Counted from the first letter of the stretch, positions 17,803-27,977 are shown. The stretch is 64,000 nucleotides of DNA from Halomonas sp. (GCF_029263665.1 NZ_JAJUFQ010000016.1:43723-107722); one strand, 5' to 3'. Notes: a model not told the origin generated them from the sequence alone. Numbers and translations are program-made.

Positions 17803-18738
17803 ATGATTATCAAGCGTATACCCGACCTGAAGTGGCATGATGTCACGCCGCACAATGTTTATCTGAGCCGCCGTCAGCTGTTGAAATCTGCTGTAGCCAC
17901 TGCAGCGGGCATCGCTCTTGCAGGTCCGGCAATGGCTGGCATGCTGGACTATCGCGAGTCTTCCCTGTCCACGAGTGACAAGCCTAACGACCTGGAAGAC
18001 ATCACTCACTACAACAATTTCTATGAGTTCGGCACTGGCAAGGAAGATCCCGCACGCAATGCCCATACCCTGACCACGGATCCTTGGTCGGTGGAAATCG
18101 GTGGTCTGGTGGAGAAGCCCGGTCAATATGGGCTGGAGGACATTCTCAAGAATGTTTCTCTCGAGGAGCGTATCTATCGGCTGCGCTGCGTGGAAGCCTG
18201 GTCCATGGTCATTCCCTGGATTGGCTTTCCTCTAGCGGATCTGCTCAACCGGGTTGGCGTGCGCCCTAGTGCGAAATATGTTGCCTTCGAAACACTCTTG
18301 CGGCCTGAAGAGATGCCTGGGCAGCGTGGCAATGCACTGGACTGGCCCTATCGTGAAGGCTTGCGTCTGGATGAGGCCATGCATCCCCTGACCATTCTCG
18401 CCACCGGGCTGTATGGGGATCCATTACCCAATCAGAATGGCGCTCCGCTGCGCCTGGTCGTGCCCTGGAAATACGGTTTCAAGTCGATCAAGAGCATCGT
18501 CAAGATCACTTTGACTGAAGAAATGCCATATGCGACCTGGAATCAACGCCAGAGTAGCGAATATGGCTTTTATGCCAACGTCAATCCAGAGGTGGATCAC
18601 CCGCGCTGGAGCCAGGCGACAGAACGCCCCATTGGGGCTGGCCTGTTCGGCGGTCGTCAGCCAACCAAGATGTTCAATGGTTATGCCGATCAGGTAGCTC
18701 ACCTCTATTCCGGCATGGATCTGAGGAAATTCTACTGA
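17803..18738 (+). CDS. msrP: protein-methionine-sulfoxide reductase catalytic subunit MsrP
   Basis: A 311-residue periplasmic molybdoenzyme (YedY) that repairs methionine sulfoxide in envelope proteins. The start at 17803 ([20 protein letters not shown]) has AGGAACAG upstream; the reading frame extends to 17713 but that start touches its own ribosome site. A Tat signal is visible ([20 protein letters not shown]). The molybdenum-ligating Cys129 lies in [15 protein letters not shown]. Further marks are [12 protein letters not shown]-type [20 protein letters not shown] and [18 protein letters not shown]. It overlaps msrQ by one base. The 233 nt upstream contain a weak 7-bp hairpin (17603-17640) and no promoter I can name. 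Confidence 0.95.
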   Translation: MIIKRIPDLKWHDVTPHNVYLSRRQLLKSAVATAAGIALAGPAMAGMLDYRESSLSTSDKPNDLEDITHYNNFYEFGTGKEDPARNAHTLTTDPWSVEIGGLVEKPGQYGLEDILKNVSLEERIYRLRCVEAWSMVIPWIGFPLADLLNRVGVRPSAKYVAFETLLRPEEMPGQRGNALDWPYREGLRLDEAMHPLTILATGLYGDPLPNQNGAPLRLVVPWKYGFKSIKSIVKITLTEEMPYATWNQRQSSEYGFYANVNPEVDHPRWSQATERPIGAGLFGGRQPTKMFNGYADQVAHLYSGMDLRKFY

Positions 18739-19403
18739 TGGCTAGACTGTTGCCTGATGGCATGGCGCGTCGAATCAACAAGTCGCTACGCAGGGTTCCG
18801 GCGGGCATTGGTTATCTACTATGCCTGCTGCCCTTTCTGTGGCTGACATGGTTGACCTTCAGCGGTGGCCTTGGTGCTGATCCGGTCAAGGAGATCGAAC
18901 ATCGTCTCGGTGAAGCCGGCCTGCAGTTGTTGGTCATTGTGTTGGCGATAACACCACTGAGGCTCTGGACGGGAATCATCCTGGCCCGCTTCCGGCGTGC
19001 CATTGCCCTGATGGGGTTTTACTACATTGTGGCGCATCTGGCGGCCTGGCTAGTGCTGGATATGGGATTGCTATGGAGTCAGGCGGTGGAAGACATCTTC
19101 AAGCGTCCCTACATCACCATCGGTATGGCGGCACTTATCCTGATGATTCCCTTGGCGCTGACCTCGAATGACAGGGCTGTTCGGCGACTTGGCGGCAAGC
19201 GTTGGCTCAAGCTGCATCGTCTGACCTATATCGCGGTCTTGCTGGGTGGCCTGCACTATGTATGGCTGGTGCGTACCTGGGAAGCTGAGCCATTGATCTA
19301 CATGGCTGTCATTGTGATGCTGCTTGCGGCACGAGTCCCATGGCAGCGCTACATGACCCGTTCGACGTCAGTAGGGCGCGAGGCTGCCACTGTGCGACGC
19401 TGA
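18738..19403 (+). CDS. msrQ: heme-binding membrane subunit MsrQ
   Basis: A 221-residue inner-membrane cytochrome b (YedZ, ferric reductase-like domain) that passes electrons from the respiratory chain to MsrP. Six hydrophobic segments are visible, with heme His candidates in FYYIVAHLAAW, LHRLTYIAVLLGGLHY and the family block GGKRWLKLHRL. The start codon shares a base with the msrP stop (TGATG), so the two proteins are translationally coupled. The C-terminal 20 residues are a charged tail. Full length compared with E. coli (211). Confidence 0.93.
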   Translation: MARLLPDGMARRINKSLRRVPAGIGYLLCLLPFLWLTWLTFSGGLGADPVKEIEHRLGEAGLQLLVIVLAITPLRLWTGIILARFRRAIALMGFYYIVAHLAAWLVLDMGLLWSQAVEDIFKRPYITIGMAALILMIPLALTSNDRAVRRLGGKRWLKLHRLTYIAVLLGGLHYVWLVRTWEAEPLIYMAVIVMLLAARVPWQRYMTRSTSVGREAATVRR

Positions 19404-19455
19404 ACTTCCCTTCCCACATATTTCTCCGCTCTCTTCTCGAATCAAGCCTTCAAAA

Positions 19456-19482
19456 TCAAAAAAAGCGCCCCGTAGGGCGCTT
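19456..19482 (-). terminator. terminator of acnB (facing msrQ)
   Basis: An 8-bp stem AAGCGCCC / GGGCGCTT (19463-19470 with 19475-19482), loop CGTA. On the minus strand it is followed by a run of T residues (TTTTTGATTTTG), so it terminates acnB. On the plus strand the tail is only TTCG, so it may work weakly for msrPQ. Confidence 0.8.
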
Positions 19483-19565
19483 CGTTCATCGGCTCGGGTC
19501 CGTCCGTAGAGGGACCTTTCGATGTTGCGAGCATCGGAGTCGAAGTGAGGTGGATAGGCTGCCTT

Positions 19566-22169
19566 TTAGGCTTCCTGAACCACCGGAATCACGGTCGAGG
19601 CCAGTTTCTGGTATTCCTCGATCTCGTGGAAGTTCATGTAGCGGTAAATTTCTCCCGCCATGGCATCGAACTCTCCCATGTAACGCTTGTATTCGTCAAC
19701 ACTGGGCAGCTTGCCTTCCACCGCAGCCACTGCTGCCAGTTCCGCAGAGGCCAGGTAGACGTTGGCGCCATCGCCCAGGCGGTTGGGGAAGTTACGCGTT
19801 GAAGTGGAAACCACAGTACTCTTGGATGCCACACGTGCCTGGTTGCCCATGCACAGGGAGCAGCCCGGCATTTCCATGCGAGCACCGGCGCGTCCGTAGA
19901 TGCCGTAATAGCCTTCTTCGGTCAACTGATGCTGATCCATCTTGGTCGGCGGAGCGAGCCACAGGCGGGTCTGCAAGCTACCGGCGGGCTGTTTCTCGAG
20001 CAGCTTGCCAGCTGCTCGGAAGTGGCCGATGTTGGTCATGCACGAGCCGATGAAAACTTCATCGATCTTTTCGCCGGCAACTTCAGACAGCAGGCGGGCA
20101 TCGTCCGGATCATTCGGAGCACACAGGACTGGCTGGTCGACGTCAGCCAGGTCAATTTCGATGACGGCAGCGTACTCGGCATCAGCATCGGCACGCATCA
20201 GGCTCGGGTTGGCCAGCCATTCCTCCATGCCCTGGATACGGCGCTCAATAGTACGTTTGTCACCATAACCGTTGGCAATCATCCACTTGAGCAGGGTGAT
20301 GTTGGACTTCAAGTACTCGGTTACTGACTCTTCAGACAGCGTGATGGTGCAGCCGGCTGCGGAACGTTCGGCAGAAGCGTCGGACAGCTCAAAGGCCTGC
20401 TCGACAGTGAGGTCTTCAAGGCCTTCGATTTCGAGGACTCGGCCAGAGAAGGCGTTCTTCTTGCCGGACTTCTCGACGGTCAGCAAGCCCTGCTGGATGG
20501 CATAGTAGGGAATCGCGTGGACCAGGTCACGCAGGGTGACGCCAGGTTGGCGCTTGCCCTTGAAGCGAACCAGGATGGACTCCGGCATGTCCAGCGGCAT
20601 GACGCCGGTGGCAGCGGCGAAGGCGACCAGGCCGGAGCCTGCCGGGAAGGAGATACCCATCGGGAAGCGAGTGTGAGAGTCACCGCCAGTACCCACGGTA
20701 TCCGGCAGCAGCATGCGGTTCAGCCAGGAGTGGATGATACCGTCGCCCGGACGCAGGGAGACACCGCCACGGTTCATGATGAAGTCGGGCAGGGTGTGGT
20801 GAGTTTCCACATCCACCGGTTTCGGATAAGCCGCGGTGTGGCAGAAGGACTGCATCACCAGGTCGGCCTGGAAGCCAAGGCAGGCGAGATCCTTGAGCTC
20901 GTCGCGCGTCATCGGCCCTGTGGTGTCCTGGGAGCCCACGGTGGTCATTTTCGGTTCGCAGTACATGCCCGGGCGCACGCCTTCCATGCCACAGGCCTTG
21001 CCCACCATCTTCTGGGCCAAGGTGAAGCCCTTGCCAGTGTCCTTGGGCTGTTCGGGCAGACGGAAGATGTCAGATGCTTCCAGGCCCAGAGCTTCACGGG
21101 CCTTGGTGGTCAGACCACGGCCGATGATCAGCGGAATACGACCGCCAGCACGAACTTCGTCGAGGATGACTTGGGTCTTCAGTTCGAAGGTGCTGATGAC
21201 CTCATCGGTGTCATGCTTGCAGACCTTGCCTTCGTACGGATAGATATCGATGACATCGCCCATCTCCATCTTGGAGACGTCCATTTCGACGGGCAGGGCG
21301 CCGGCATCTTCCATGGTGTTGAAGAAGATGGGAGCAATCTTGCCGCCGAAGCAGAAACCACCGGCGCGCTTGTTCGGGACATTGGGAATATCATCGCCGA
21401 AGAACCACAGCACGGAGTTGGTGGCGGACTTGCGAGAAGAGCCGGTACCTACCACGTCGCCGACGTAGGCAACAGGGAAGCCCTTGGCCTTGACTGCTTC
21501 AATCTGGGACATCGGGCCCTTGGTGCCAGGCACTTCAGGCTCAATGCCTTCACGCTCGTTCTTGAGCATGGCGTTGGCATGCAGGGGAATATCAGGGCGT
21601 GACCAGGCGTCGGGAGCCGGGGACAGGTCATCGGTATTGGTTTCACCGGGGACCTTGAACACGGTCAGGGTGATCTTGTCGGCCAGTGCCGGTTTGGACA
21701 GGAACCACTCGGCATCAGCCCAGGACTGCATGACGTCCTTGGCTACTGTGTTGCCAGCCTTGGCGCGCTCTGCGACATCATGGAAGGCATCGAACATCAG
21801 CAGGGTGTGCTTGAGCTGCTCACCGGATTCAGTGGCCAGACTCTCGTCATCCAGCAGTTCGACCAGTGTGGCGATGTTGTAGCCGCCTTGCATGGTACCC
21901 AGCAGCTTGACCGCGTGGACCTTGTCGATCAACGGGGAAGTCGCTTCACCCTTGACGATAGCGGTAAGGAAACCAGCTTTGACATAAGCGGCTTCATCCA
22001 CCCCGGGAGGTATACGGTTAGTCAGCAGATCAAGAATGAATTCTTCTTCACCGGCGGGCGGTGCCTTGAGCAGTTCGACCAAGGCAGCAGCCTGTTCAGC
22101 ATTCAGGGGCTTGGGTGGTACGCCTTCCTGGGCACGCTCTTCGACATGTTGGCGATAGGCTTCAAGCAC
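19566..22169 (-). CDS. acnB: bifunctional aconitate hydratase 2 / 2-methylisocitrate dehydratase
   Basis: An 867-residue TCA-cycle aconitase of the B type. The GTG at 22169 is chosen because the protein then aligns residue by residue with the E. coli start ([16 protein letters not shown] against MLEEYRKHVAER) and AGGG lies 7 nt upstream; another GTG at 22199 would add 10 residues. The N-terminal HEAT-like domain includes [20 protein letters not shown] and [13 protein letters not shown]. Cluster-binding cysteines are in [11 protein letters not shown] and in [12 protein letters not shown] near the C-terminus; substrate-site segments include GGDSHTRFP. It has its own promoter with a GntR-like palindrome and a terminator. 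Confidence 0.97.
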   Translation of the reverse strand: MLEAYRQHVEERAQEGVPPKPLNAEQAAALVELLKAPPAGEEEFILDLLTNRIPPGVDEAAYVKAGFLTAIVKGEATSPLIDKVHAVKLLGTMQGGYNIATLVELLDDESLATESGEQLKHTLLMFDAFHDVAERAKAGNTVAKDVMQSWADAEWFLSKPALADKITLTVFKVPGETNTDDLSPAPDAWSRPDIPLHANAMLKNEREGIEPEVPGTKGPMSQIEAVKAKGFPVAYVGDVVGTGSSRKSATNSVLWFFGDDIPNVPNKRAGGFCFGGKIAPIFFNTMEDAGALPVEMDVSKMEMGDVIDIYPYEGKVCKHDTDEVISTFELKTQVILDEVRAGGRIPLIIGRGLTTKAREALGLEASDIFRLPEQPKDTGKGFTLAQKMVGKACGMEGVRPGMYCEPKMTTVGSQDTTGPMTRDELKDLACLGFQADLVMQSFCHTAAYPKPVDVETHHTLPDFIMNRGGVSLRPGDGIIHSWLNRMLLPDTVGTGGDSHTRFPMGISFPAGSGLVAFAAATGVMPLDMPESILVRFKGKRQPGVTLRDLVHAIPYYAIQQGLLTVEKSGKKNAFSGRVLEIEGLEDLTVEQAFELSDASAERSAAGCTITLSEESVTEYLKSNITLLKWMIANGYGDKRTIERRIQGMEEWLANPSLMRADADAEYAAVIEIDLADVDQPVLCAPNDPDDARLLSEVAGEKIDEVFIGSCMTNIGHFRAAGKLLEKQPAGSLQTRLWLAPPTKMDQHQLTEEGYYGIYGRAGARMEMPGCSLCMGNQARVASKSTVVSTSTRNFPNRLGDGANVYLASAELAAVAAVEGKLPSVDEYKRYMGEFDAMAGEIYRYMNFHEIEEYQKLASTVIPVVQEA

Positions 22170-22262
22170 GTGTGGGCCCTCATTGGTTGTGGTGGTCACG
22201 ATCTCGACCGAAGTATCGGTCTTGGGACGACGTGATGGAACAACGGTGTCAACGGTGGCGGG

Positions 22263-22291
22263 ATTCTAAACTAGATTGTAGACAATGTTAA
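22263..22291 (-). promoter_or_regulatory. sigma70-like promoter of acnB
   Basis: On the minus strand: -35 TTAACA (22291-22286), a 17-nt spacer, and -10 TAGAAT (22268-22263). Each hexamer matches the consensus at 5 of 6 positions. The transcript would have a leader of roughly 90 nt before the GTG at 22169. Confidence 0.7.
22275..22286. promoter_or_regulatory. GntR-type palindromic operator in the acnB promoter
   Basis: ATTGTAGACAAT is a perfect 5-2-5 palindrome with the core TTGT..ACAA, the form bound by many FadR/VanR-subfamily GntR regulators. It sits entirely within the -35/-10 spacer of the acnB promoter, so a bound protein would repress. The regulator is not encoded next to it. Confidence 0.5.
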
Positions 22292-22448
22292 GAGAGCCCG
22301 TTATTACGGGGTTCGAACAGAGGGTTGTGATATATCGACGCAGCGAGATGAGACTAAGCGTCGCGGCTTTTTCATCATGTGAATAATGAGGGTGCCATGT
22401 GCTGATACAGGCGCTACCATAACGACATTCGATGAAATGGAGAGGTTG

Positions 22449-22925
22449 ATGTCGCAACGCATCGTATCGCCTTGTGTTGGACTATGTTCCACCACGGTGG
22501 GAGATAATGTCTGCCGGGGCTGCCAACGCCACGATGGCGAAATATTGCGCTGGCCCAGCTTTTCTACCGAGCAACGCGAGCAGCGCATGCGCGAACTGGA
22601 TCAGATGCGTAGCGATGCTGCCTCTCGTTTCGTGGAGGTGGTGGATGCCGGGCAGTTGGAGCAACAGTTGCTCAGGCACCGAATTCGCTTTCGGCAGGAG
22701 CAACCTGCGCTATCCCGCGTAGTGGAACTGCTGCGAGTTGGTCGTCAGCAGATCAAGGAAGTCGGCCGTTACGGCATTTTCCCTGTTACCGGTAGCCCAA
22801 CTGATCCTCAGGCGCTTTATGCTGCCATCAACCAGGTACTGCTCGATGCCGGAGAGGCGCGTCGGTGTCGGGATATCGAATCGAGTCACTCATCGGCTGA
22901 GTGCTCTGGCCAGCCTTTGGCCTAG
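22449..22925 (+). CDS. DUF1289 domain-containing protein
   Basis: A 158-residue protein. ATG 22449 has GGAGAGG just upstream and opens MSQRIVSPCVGLCSTTVGDN; the longer frame to 22386 lacks support. The DUF1289 motif occupies residues 5-50: SPCVGLC..., CRGCQRHDGEILRWPSFS, with four cysteines (CxxxC and CxxC) likely to bind zinc or an Fe-S cluster, followed by EQREQRMREL. The remaining 100 residues are helical and not recognised, longer than the short (60-80 residue) family members. The function of the family is unknown. It precedes miaE by 97 nt on the same strand and may share a transcript. Confidence 0.85.
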   Translation: MSQRIVSPCVGLCSTTVGDNVCRGCQRHDGEILRWPSFSTEQREQRMRELDQMRSDAASRFVEVVDAGQLEQQLLRHRIRFRQEQPALSRVVELLRVGRQQIKEVGRYGIFPVTGSPTDPQALYAAINQVLLDAGEARRCRDIESSHSSAECSGQPLA

Positions 22926-23022
22926 GACGACAGGACCTTGTGGAAAAGTGCCCATAGTAGGGAGCACGGCCAGAAGATGTCCGGGAAAATCCTTATTCAT
23001 GGTATATCAGGACTAACATTTC

Positions 23023-23655
23023 ATGACCGTTTCTCTTGCTGTTGCTCATGACTCCTTGATTCCTCAGGAGCTGATCGACTTTCTTCCCTGTGAAACACCA
23101 CAACGCTGGGTTGATTGGGCTCTCGACAATGAAGAGCTGCTGCTGATCGACCATGCACAATGCGAGAAAAAGGCAGCTTCCACGGCGATGAGTCTGATGT
23201 ATCGCTATGTGGACCAGCCGGATCTGCTGACCAAGATGTCGCAATTGGCCAGGGAAGAGCTGCTGCATTTCGAACAGGTGGTGAGAATCATGCTTTCCAG
23301 AGGCATTACATATCGCCATATTAGTGCTTCCCGCTATGCTGAAGGACTGAGGAAACTGGTCCGTGGCGATGAGCCGGGGCGCCTTGTCGACCTTCTTATC
23401 GTGGGAGCCCTGATCGAAGCACGTAGTTGTGAGCGCTTCGCACGGCTGATACCCCACTTGGACGCTGAGCTTGCCAAGTTCTACCGTGGTCTGGTTAAGT
23501 CTGAGGGACGTCATTTCGAGGATTACATCATGCTCGCGAAACAAGTGTCCGATGCGCCGGTCGAGCCGCGCGTCGAGATATTCCGTGCACGCGAGGCTGA
23601 GCTGATTGCTACCCCGGATGATGTCTTTCGTTTTCACAGCGGCGTACCGGCCTGA
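23023..23655 (+). CDS. miaE: tRNA-(ms2io6A)-hydroxylase MiaE
   Basis: A 210-residue non-heme di-iron monooxygenase that hydroxylates the isopentenyl group of ms2i6A at tRNA position 37, using O2. The ferritin-like four-helix bundle shows the iron ligands in order: DNEELLLIDHAQCEKKAA (Glu, His), LAREELLHFEQV (ExxH), GALIEARSCERF (Glu) and SEGRHFEDYIML (ExxH). The length is typical of the shorter proteobacterial form. Translation should begin at ATG 23023; no strong ribosome site is visible. It is followed after 30 nt by the large regulator gene. Its presence implies MiaA and MiaB elsewhere in the genome. Confidence 0.95.
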   Translation: MTVSLAVAHDSLIPQELIDFLPCETPQRWVDWALDNEELLLIDHAQCEKKAASTAMSLMYRYVDQPDLLTKMSQLAREELLHFEQVVRIMLSRGITYRHISASRYAEGLRKLVRGDEPGRLVDLLIVGALIEARSCERFARLIPHLDAELAKFYRGLVKSEGRHFEDYIMLAKQVSDAPVEPRVEIFRAREAELIATPDDVFRFHSGVPA

Positions 23656-23685
23656 AGCCGGGGCGACGCCATGCAGGGGAACACC

Positions 23686-26600
23686 ATGAGGGACGCCGGA
23701 CAAGAAGCTTCCCAGACAAAAGACCGGGATTACCTGGCACTTTTTGGGCACTTTTCTCTGACATTGGGAGATGATGTCCTCATCCAGTTCAGTTATGACA
23801 AAGTCAAGGCTCTGCTGGTGTATCTGCTGCTGCATCATCAGCCCGTCAACCGGGCAACCTTGGCGGAACTGCTGTGGCCGGACCAAGGGTTGTCCTCAGG
23901 CCGTACCAATCTGCGTCATGCCTTGCACTGCTTGCGCCAGTCATTAGGGGATTCCGCAGATCAGGCCCTGACGGTATCGCGGCAGACCATTGCCTTTCGC
24001 CTGCCATCTCATTGGGGCTTTGATGTCGATGATCTGCAAGGGTTGCTCGAAGCTGAACGGGATGTGGCAACCCTGGGCAAGCTACTGCGCTGCTATCGTG
24101 GTGAGTTGGTTGAAGAGCTGCAACTGCCTTCTTGCCCCGATTTCCAACGCATGCTTGTTCAGGCTCGCAATGAATGGCGTCAGAAAGTCATTCGTTTTGC
24201 CGAAGATGTCCTGGCTCAGGATGCATCGGTTCCAGACTCCCTGATGCAGGACTTGGTCAGTCGCTTTTCTGGCTATGGTCCCTTCCACGAACGTTTGGTT
24301 CGTCAGTTGGCTGAAAAAGGGCAGGTCGCGGCTGCCCATGCCCAATACAACGATTACCTGCAGTTGCTGGCACTGTCCGGACAGCAACCCGAGCCGAGCT
24401 TTCTGCAACTTGCCAGTCATTGGTCCGATGGTCAGCCAGACCCTCAGAGCATGTCCCCCAAAGGCGCCTTTTCCCGTACGCTGGCCATGGATAGCGCTCC
24501 TCTCAGCGAGGAGGAAGTGGATCACCGCCAGTTGTCGGTGATGGCGATTCGCCTGCGCCTTTCCGGAGACCTTTCCAGTCGCGCTGAAAGCCGTGCCTGC
24601 CTGGCCTTGCAGATCGAACTGATGCGTTGGCTGGAAAAACAGTGTCATCAATTGGGAGGCTTCTGGCTGCCTGGTGCCACGGGCGGCATGGGACTGGCCT
24701 GCTTTGGTACCCATGGCCCTGCCCACCAGTTGGCTGAGCTGGTAGCGCTCTACGAGCATTGTCGAGGCCAGATCGCTGAGGAGTCACGACGGCACTGGAG
24801 TGGGGAAGGCGATGTACCAGCCATTGAACTGGCTGCAGGTCTCAATAGTGGGCAGGTGGTTTATCTTCCTGCGCGGCACCTGGTCGATCCATTGGGGCAG
24901 GTAAGCCAAGGGGCCCTGGCTCTGATGAGTGCTGCCGATGGCAGTGAGCTGGTGATTTCTCAGGAAGCCAGTCAGCATATGCCACCTGCGCTGGATTTAC
25001 AGCCTCGACTGTCTTCGCGTCTGGTGGCCCGCGATGGTCGAGTGATGCTACGAGCCTTGGTGCTGGGTGACAATCTCGGCGGGCGTGATGCAGCCCCACC
25101 AAGCCTGGTGGGCCGCGAAAGCGCTGTTCGTACCTTGCGCGATGCCCTTGCCCGGGCAGGGCTTGGACTGCGCCAGAGCGTACTGGTGCGTGGACCGTCT
25201 GGGCTTGGCAAGTCGGCCCTGCTGGTAGGTTTTCGTCATTCAGAACAAACCCGGGAGGCGGCGATATGCTGGCAGCCCAATACACGCTTATCGGGGCAAG
25301 AGGCCTACGGTGTTGCACGCCAACTGATCCGTTGGTACCTCGATGGTGGCATCAATGCCGATTCACTGACGAAGCTGGTAGAAGAGGTTCACGGAGAAGT
25401 GCTGCCGGAGGCATCCTGGGAATGGCTGGCGGAAGCCATGGGGATCCGGGAGCCTCGCGAAGTGACCTTGCTGGCCCAGAGCAGCGAAGCGGTGGAACTG
25501 GTGGTATCCATACTCTATGGGTTGATTCACCGGCTCACTGAAGAGCGCCCGCTGGTGTTGATGATCGATGACCTGCAATGGGTCGACGAGCCTTCCTTCA
25601 AAGTGCTTGCTGGCCTGCAGGCGCGCCTGCCGATCAATTGTCCTTTCCTTCTGGTGGCCAGCCAGCACGGTCGAGAGACGCTGCCAGTCCGCTTGCATTG
25701 GGACCAGCAGATCACGCTCGGTCGCCTGGACGCCATGCAATCATCACGCTTGCTGTCGCAACTGGCCAGGCGCTATGGACTGCATTTTTCTCCGCGTCTG
25801 CGCAGTCAGATCATTGAACGCTGCGATGGTGTGCCGTTGTACTTGCAGGAGATCTGTCGCCGCCTGGACATGGACCGTCGCGAGGGACGTAGTGTCCAGT
25901 TCGAGGAACTACCGCAAGGTCTGCTCGGTCTGCTCAGCAGCCGTATCGACCAGCTTGATGGCGATCGTGAAGCGGCTCATATCGCTGCTGTACTGGGGCG
26001 GTATTTCCGTTTCGACTTCCTGAAGGAGTGCACGGGCTGGGAGCCGGATCGCCTGGGTCGTGCGCTGGAGGAAATGCGTCGCCTCGAGATCATTGAGCCG
26101 GCCGAAGGCGAAGGCAACATCCGTGAATATCAATTCACCCACCAATTGCTGCACGAGGCCGCCTATCTTTCCTGCCCGCGAGACATTCGGGTCGAAACCC
26201 ATCGCCAGGTCGTGCATCTGATCGAAGAACATCATCCCGTATGGATCAGCCGTCACCCTGGTGAATTTGCCTTGCATCTACGCCGCAGTGGGCATTATGC
26301 CCGTGGAGCACGCTACTTCGAACTGGCAGCACGGGAAGCACTCAAGGTCAGTGCCAACCGTACGGCACTGAAAATGGCTGACGAGGGATTGGCCAGCCTG
26401 CGCTTGGCTGATGAGCCGGTGGAGCGCGAAATCAGTTTGCTCACGGTACGTGGGCAGGCTGCATATGCGCTGGAGGGGAGAGGGTCGATCACTGCCCACG
26501 ACAGCTTTGTCAAGGCGCGTGAGCTGCTTGCCCGGCTTGATCAGAACCCCGATGACGAAGACGACCTTGAGCAGGCGTTCCTCGTTCAGTGGGGGTTATG

Positions 26601-27597
26601 GATCGGTTGCAGTGAACGCAATGCCCATGCTGATGCTTTCCTGCTGGCTTCTCGGCTCGCTGACCTGGCGGCACGCATGGATGATCCACGTTATCGTCGT
26701 TTGGCGGATTATGCTGGCGCCAGTTGCGAGTACTGGGCAGGACGCATTCGCCAGGCCTATGATCACCTGGAAGAGCTGGACCCGCTCAACAACACCATGA
26801 TGATTGAGTGGCTGCCCTTCGCCGATCATCCCCAGGTAGCGGCGGCCTGCTTTCAGGGCTGGGCCTTGTGCCTGCGTGGCGACTACCAACGTGCCGAGCA
26901 TCATGTGGAGTCGGCCATTCGGCTGGCCGAGCAGATCAATCATCCAGGTAGCCTGGCTATGGCACTGATGTATGCGTCGTCGCTGTATCGCCAGCTTGGT
27001 CATGTCCATGAAGCCTCCCATCGGGCGCAGCGTGCCCGTCAACTGACGTGTTCGGCAGACCTGCACCTGTGGCAACTGGCATCGCGGGTGGTAATGGGAT
27101 GGCAGCAGGCGTTATCCGGGGGTAAGGAAGGGTTGGTGCAGATCGAGGCCTGTCATGAGGAATGGGCAGAATTGAGTGGCAGGGACCTCTATAAGCGCCC
27201 CGACCTGTGGTATGTGGATGCATGTCTGGCGTTGGGTGAGCTGGACCGGGCCGAAGATTATCTCGACCAATGCCTGTTGATGGCTCGTGAGCGTCACTCC
27301 TTGTTCGTTCCGGAGATTGCCATCCAGCTGGCCCGGGTACGTCAGCGTCTTGGGCGTGGCACCGATGTCGTTCGCAGCCTGATCGAGCTTGCAGCACAGC
27401 AGGCGGAGCGTGATGGCAATCTGCATCAGCAACTCAGTGCTCTGGAGCAATGGCTCACTCTGATCGAGCCTGGTAATACACAAGTGCGCGAACAGTTTCG
27501 TGAACTGCTGGCTCAGGTGTCGTTGAGTGATGCTCCGGTGCTGGTGCGTTGGCGAACGTTACTGGACAAGCGTGTCACTCAGGCCTCTGGGTTCTGA
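23686..27597 (+). CDS. large multidomain regulator: SARP/BTAD, cyclase-like domain, AAA ATPase, TPR
   Basis: A 1303-residue cytosolic protein. ATG 23686 (AGGGGA upstream) is preferred to 23671. Domains in order: winged-helix SARP-type DNA-binding domain, residues 20-115 (LAELLWPDQGLSSGRTNLRH); bacterial transcriptional activator domain (BTAD) to about 250; a region 280-460 resembling a class III nucleotide cyclase domain (RQLSVMAIRL, then IELAAGLNSGQVVYLPARHL) but without the usual metal-binding Asp, so probably non-catalytic; an AAA/STAND ATPase with Walker A GPSGLGKS (503-510) and Walker B LVLMIDD (623-629); a long C-terminal TPR array. It reads like a signal-integrating transcription factor. 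Effector and targets are unknown; no adjacent target is obvious apart from miaE 30 nt upstream. Confidence 0.85.
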   Translation: MRDAGQEASQTKDRDYLALFGHFSLTLGDDVLIQFSYDKVKALLVYLLLHHQPVNRATLAELLWPDQGLSSGRTNLRHALHCLRQSLGDSADQALTVSRQTIAFRLPSHWGFDVDDLQGLLEAERDVATLGKLLRCYRGELVEELQLPSCPDFQRMLVQARNEWRQKVIRFAEDVLAQDASVPDSLMQDLVSRFSGYGPFHERLVRQLAEKGQVAAAHAQYNDYLQLLALSGQQPEPSFLQLASHWSDGQPDPQSMSPKGAFSRTLAMDSAPLSEEEVDHRQLSVMAIRLRLSGDLSSRAESRACLALQIELMRWLEKQCHQLGGFWLPGATGGMGLACFGTHGPAHQLAELVALYEHCRGQIAEESRRHWSGEGDVPAIELAAGLNSGQVVYLPARHLVDPLGQVSQGALALMSAADGSELVISQEASQHMPPALDLQPRLSSRLVARDGRVMLRALVLGDNLGGRDAAPPSLVGRESAVRTLRDALARAGLGLRQSVLVRGPSGLGKSALLVGFRHSEQTREAAICWQPNTRLSGQEAYGVARQLIRWYLDGGINADSLTKLVEEVHGEVLPEASWEWLAEAMGIREPREVTLLAQSSEAVELVVSILYGLIHRLTEERPLVLMIDDLQWVDEPSFKVLAGLQARLPINCPFLLVASQHGRETLPVRLHWDQQITLGRLDAMQSSRLLSQLARRYGLHFSPRLRSQIIERCDGVPLYLQEICRRLDMDRREGRSVQFEELPQGLLGLLSSRIDQLDGDREAAHIAAVLGRYFRFDFLKECTGWEPDRLGRALEEMRRLEIIEPAEGEGNIREYQFTHQLLHEAAYLSCPRDIRVETHRQVVHLIEEHHPVWISRHPGEFALHLRRSGHYARGARYFELAAREALKVSANRTALKMADEGLASLRLADEPVEREISLLTVRGQAAYALEGRGSITAHDSFVKARELLARLDQNPDDEDDLEQAFLVQWGLWIGCSERNAHADAFLLASRLADLAARMDDPRYRRLADYAGASCEYWAGRIRQAYDHLEELDPLNNTMMIEWLPFADHPQVAAACFQGWALCLRGDYQRAEHHVESAIRLAEQINHPGSLAMALMYASSLYRQLGHVHEASHRAQRARQLTCSADLHLWQLASRVVMGWQQALSGGKEGLVQIEACHEEWAELSGRDLYKRPDLWYVDACLALGELDRAEDYLDQCLLMARERHSLFVPEIAIQLARVRQRLGRGTDVVRSLIELAAQQAERDGNLHQQLSALEQWLTLIEPGNTQVREQFRELLAQVSLSDAPVLVRWRTLLDKRVTQASGF

Positions 27598-27616
27598 AAA
27601 CCCTGCCTGCATCTTG

Positions 27617-27644
27617 CTCGCGACAAGGTGTCTCGCGACAAGGT
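27617..27644. repeat. 13-nt direct repeat, 2 copies
   Basis: CTCGCGACAAGGT occurs at 27617-27629 and 27632-27644 (period 15) in the 74-nt gap between the convergent regulator and YkgJ genes. No hairpin terminator is evident there. Confidence 0.8.
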
Positions 27645-27671
27645 ATGGAGGCGAGCTGGAAAGTACTACCA

Positions 27672-27962
27672 TCAGGTCAGGCGTTCCAGCTCGCTGATAT
27701 TGTGCATGGCTTCGGCGCTGGAACTGCCGCATAGCTCGGCATCGAAATCGAAACTCAGGCACACCCGGGGACGGCGAAGGTCACCGAACAGGCGGCATAG
27801 ATTGTTCGTGTCGAGTTGTACGCAGCGCATTCCTGCGGGTTTTCCCTTGGGCATGCCAGGGATGGGCGAACTGATCGAGGGGGCGATGCAACAAGCACCA
27901 CAACCGGGTCGACAGCCTGCCTGAGGGGCTGCAGATTGTCGGGCGATCAGTTCACTCATCAT
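27672..27962 (-). CDS. YkgJ family cysteine cluster protein
   Basis: A 96-residue protein with the YkgJ (zinc/iron-chelating CxxxCxxCC) pattern: CRPGCGACCIAPSISSPIPG at residues 17-36, then CVQLDTNNLCRLFGDLRRPRVC with further cysteines and a late SFDFDAELCG. Members of this family bind a metal through the cysteine cluster; their function is unknown. It follows queD by 15 nt on the same strand and is the last gene of the que operon, so it may be co-expressed with queuosine synthesis. Two adjacent ATG codons (27962, 27959) are possible starts. Confidence 0.88.
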   Translation of the reverse strand: MMSELIARQSAAPQAGCRPGCGACCIAPSISSPIPGMPKGKPAGMRCVQLDTNNLCRLFGDLRRPRVCLSFDFDAELCGSSSAEAMHNISELERLT

Positions 27963-27977
27963 GCTCTCACTGAACCT

